Of a stretch of DNA of 64,000 nt, positions 61,967-64,000 are shown piece by piece. The DNA is from Croceibacterium atlanticum (lineage in GTDB: Bacteria; Pseudomonadota; Alphaproteobacteria; Sphingomonadales; Sphingomonadaceae). The translations under genes and the position numbers were made by a program. Location: positions 868,001 to 932,000 of the forward strand of contig NZ_CP011452.2 in assembly GCF_001008165.2 (NCBI RefSeq), in the 5' to 3' direction. Below the pieces are notes generated by a model. The model saw only the letters and a program-made list of their open reading frames with translations, did no database searches and was not told the origin of the DNA. Each line of letters begins with the position of its first letter. The stretch's first letter is position 1.

Positions 61967-63205
61967 CTAAACATCGTCTGCGGAGCGGAATTCCCGCTCG
62001 TCGATCTCTCCGGCAAGCCTCCCGACAGCGACCGCTACCGTCGCATCGCCTGTCACATTCGTCATGGTACGCATCATGTCGAGCAGGTGATTGATGCCCG
62101 CAACGAAGGCGATCGTCTCCAGCGGAACGCCGATGGAGGTCAGAACAAGGCTCATCATCACCAGTCCCGATCCCGGAACCCCGGCGGCACCGATCGCGCC
62201 AAGTGTCGAGGTTAGTGCGATGAGACAGTAGGAGAGCCAGGTCAGCTCCACGCCGTAAGCCTGCGCCCCGAACAGGGCGATGACCCCCAGATACATGGCC
62301 GTGCCATTCATATTGATCGTCGCGCCGAGCGCGACGGTAAAGCTGGCTATGGAATTGGATACGCCCAGATTGCGTTCCACGCAGCGCAGCGTGACCGGAA
62401 GCGCGGCATTGGAAGACGCGGTCGAGAAGGCAACAGCCTGCGCGTCCACGATGCCGCGATAGAAATCTTTCACCGGCAACCTGGCGATCAGGCGCAGCAT
62501 CAGGGGGTAGACGATCAGCAGGATTATACCGCAGCCCAGATAATTGAGCATGACCAGCTTGCCGAGCGGCAGGAGAGCCTCGAACCCGAAAGTCCCCGCG
62601 ACCCAGGCAATCAGGGCAAACACGCCGAACGGCGTGAGTTCCATCACGATGATCGTCATTTTCTGCATGACGGCAGAACCGGCATCCATCGCGCGGGCAA
62701 GTGGAGCACCCTCACTACCGGAAGCCAGAATGGCCACGCCGAACAACACGGCAAAGACAATCATGGGCAAGATGCTGCCCTGCGCCATGGCCATCAGCGG
62801 ATTGTCCGGAATGAGGTTCACGACCATCTGTATGACGGACTGGTCCGGCGGGGGCGGAATCTGGCTTCCCGCCGGAATGTCGATCGTAAGCCCTGCACCG
62901 GGTTGCACCAGCGTGGCCAGAAACATGCCGAGCGAAACGGATATCGCGGCTGTCATCATGAACAGACCGATGGCCCGCCCGCCGACCTTGCCCAGCTTTC
63001 CGATATCCCCAACTGCGGTTATACCCGAAACGAGGGAGAAGAAGATCAGCGGGACCACCAGCATCTTGATGGCACGGATGAACAGGTCGCCAATCCATTT
63101 GATCGAGTTGGCATCTTCTCCGAGCAAGATTCCGGCGACCACTCCCAGGCCAAGTGCCAGAATGACCCGTTTCCAGAGGGGTGTCGCGAACCACTTTTTC
63201 ATCAT
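61967..63205 (-). CDS. Dicarboxylate/amino-acid:cation symporter (DAACS family)
   Basis: The 412-residue protein (MMKKWFATPLWKRVILALGL) has the multi-helix DAACS fold with SLVSGITAVGDIGKLGKVGG, the conserved FSTASSNAALPVTL serine-rich loop, TINMNGTAMYLGV and GVPGSGLVMMSLVL. It imports acidic amino acids or C4-dicarboxylates with sodium or protons. An upstream in-frame ATG at 63256 is possible. It is divergent from the LysR gene, which might regulate it. Confidence 0.9.
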   Translation of the reverse strand: MMKKWFATPLWKRVILALGLGVVAGILLGEDANSIKWIGDLFIRAIKMLVVPLIFFSLVSGITAVGDIGKLGKVGGRAIGLFMMTAAISVSLGMFLATLVQPGAGLTIDIPAGSQIPPPPDQSVIQMVVNLIPDNPLMAMAQGSILPMIVFAVLFGVAILASGSEGAPLARAMDAGSAVMQKMTIIVMELTPFGVFALIAWVAGTFGFEALLPLGKLVMLNYLGCGIILLIVYPLMLRLIARLPVKDFYRGIVDAQAVAFSTASSNAALPVTLRCVERNLGVSNSIASFTVALGATINMNGTAMYLGVIALFGAQAYGVELTWLSYCLIALTSTLGAIGAAGVPGSGLVMMSLVLTSIGVPLETIAFVAGINHLLDMMRTMTNVTGDATVAVAVGRLAGEIDEREFRSADDV

Positions 63206-63385
63206 GCCGGGCGTAGATCTCCGAAGCTTATCCGGCCATGCATAAACAGCAGCCATCGCGCGAACGAGTTCAATCTCTGCCTAGTGGCATAACCGCTGTC
63301 TATATATGAGTACCAGGCGGCACGAACTGCGCAGGAGCACGTGCCCGAAACCAGGTCGATCCGGCCAAGCCTGATAGGTGACATC

Positions 63386-64000
63386 ATGCGTTTGCGCCAC
63401 ATCGAGATTTTCCACGCCGTCTATCTCAACGGCAGCGTCAGTGCCGCGGCGCGGGCACTCAACATTTCCCAGCCTGCGGTTACCAAGACCCTGAAACACG
63501 CCGAACAGACGCTGGGCTTTCCCCTGTTCGACAGGCGCGGTGGCCGGCTTGTGCCCACCGAAGACGCGCATACGATCTTCAAGGAAGTAGCCGATATACA
63601 GAACCGGGTTTCGTCCCTGCGGCAGGCAACGCGCAACATGCGGCGCGGTAGTGGATCCCTGCGGGTATCGGTCCTGCCATCGCTGGCACTGGACATCCTT
63701 CCGCGAGCGGTCGCAAAGTTTTCGCAAAACCATCCGGATGTCTTCTTCGATCTGCAGACACTTCATCACGAAGAAATCGGGCGCGCCCTGTTTGAGCGTG
63801 AAGTCGACATCGTGATAGCCTACAAGGCCCCGCGGGATCTCCCGGTCATTTCACGCTGGCTGGGCGAAGGTGAGCTGGGCCTGCTCTACCGCCGTGAGGA
63901 ATTGAAGGACGAGCCTGGCCGTGTTTCGCTGAAGACCGTGGCCGACAGGCGTTTCATCAGCCTGGCCCAAAGCGGCCCTATCGGCGATCTGCTGCGCCAG
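63386..64000 (+). CDS. LysR-family transcriptional regulator, 3' end outside the window
   Basis: The reading frame of 205 codons to the window edge starts MRLRHIEIFHAVYLNGSVSA and shows the LysR winged helix (AARALNISQPAVTKTLKHAE, FPLFDRRGGRLVPT) and the start of the effector domain (SGSLRVSVLPSLALDILPRA). It is divergent from the symporter gene, the typical place of a LysR regulator acting on its neighbour. The inducer is unknown, possibly an amino acid or a D-amino acid derivative. Confidence 0.92.
   Translation, partial: MRLRHIEIFHAVYLNGSVSAAARALNISQPAVTKTLKHAEQTLGFPLFDRRGGRLVPTEDAHTIFKEVADIQNRVSSLRQATRNMRRGSGSLRVSVLPSLALDILPRAVAKFSQNHPDVFFDLQTLHHEEIGRALFEREVDIVIAYKAPRDLPVISRWLGEGELGLLYRREELKDEPGRVSLKTVADRRFISLAQSGPIGDLLRQ

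Overview
The window is a high-GC alphaproteobacterial chromosome segment. Its gene orders (rpsB-tsf-pyrH-frr-uppS-cdsA-dxr-rseP-bamA-ompH, yajC-secD-secF, dnaX-ybaB, aroQ-accB-accC) and protein families (NDUFS4-like complex I protein, DUF6456, DUF5117 metalloprotease, short RseP) suggest the order Sphingomonadales, probably an Erythrobacteraceae relative. That assignment comes from memory of such genomes, not from a search.

Layout. (1) 1-12.2 kb, core: a long leftward run for translation (rpsB, tsf, frr), UMP kinase, isoprenoid and undecaprenyl synthesis, CDP-diacylglycerol synthesis and outer-membrane assembly (rseP, bamA, ompH). It is followed by psd-pssA for phosphatidylethanolamine. Divergent from rpsB is a small membrane-protein gene whose promoter carries a canonical alphaproteobacterial LexA box. 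(2) 12.3-25.8 kb, a genomic island at the 3' end of tRNA-Tyr(GTA): a tyrosine integrase beside the tRNA, a degenerate copy of the tRNA 3' end at the far side, and CCCCACA-type repeats at both ends. It carries two small HTH/AlpA regulators, a DUF4238 gene, a tightly coupled four-gene operon (SMEK-STAND NTPase, two small proteins, SPASM radical SAM enzyme), a Ti-type traD/traC/traA block whose relaxase is broken by a 35-bp tandem duplication, a DUF6118 gene and an AbiC-like gene. I see no type IV secretion genes. (3) 25.8-64 kb, core: rlmB, HU, lon, a zinc metalloprotease, ybaB-dnaX and the SRP RNA, hrpB, a polyprenyl synthase, a PepSY/response regulator/histidine kinase set, an ABC-F ATPase, a glycosyltransferase next to a frameshifted XRE regulator, yajC-secDF, aroQ, accBC, an apparently inactive histidine-kinase-like gene, three tRNAs, a ZIP transporter, and a D-aminoacylase-like amidohydrolase beside a dicarboxylate/amino-acid symporter and a LysR regulator cut by the window end.

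The best candidate for an undescribed system is the operon at 14416-18867. It joins a defence-type STAND ATPase, which has an N-terminal SMEK domain, to a SPASM radical SAM enzyme and two small proteins. One small protein starts with a Ser/Asn-rich motif (FVSNSSSTSFV) that looks like a possible modification site. The genes overlap or nearly touch, so they are probably translationally coupled.
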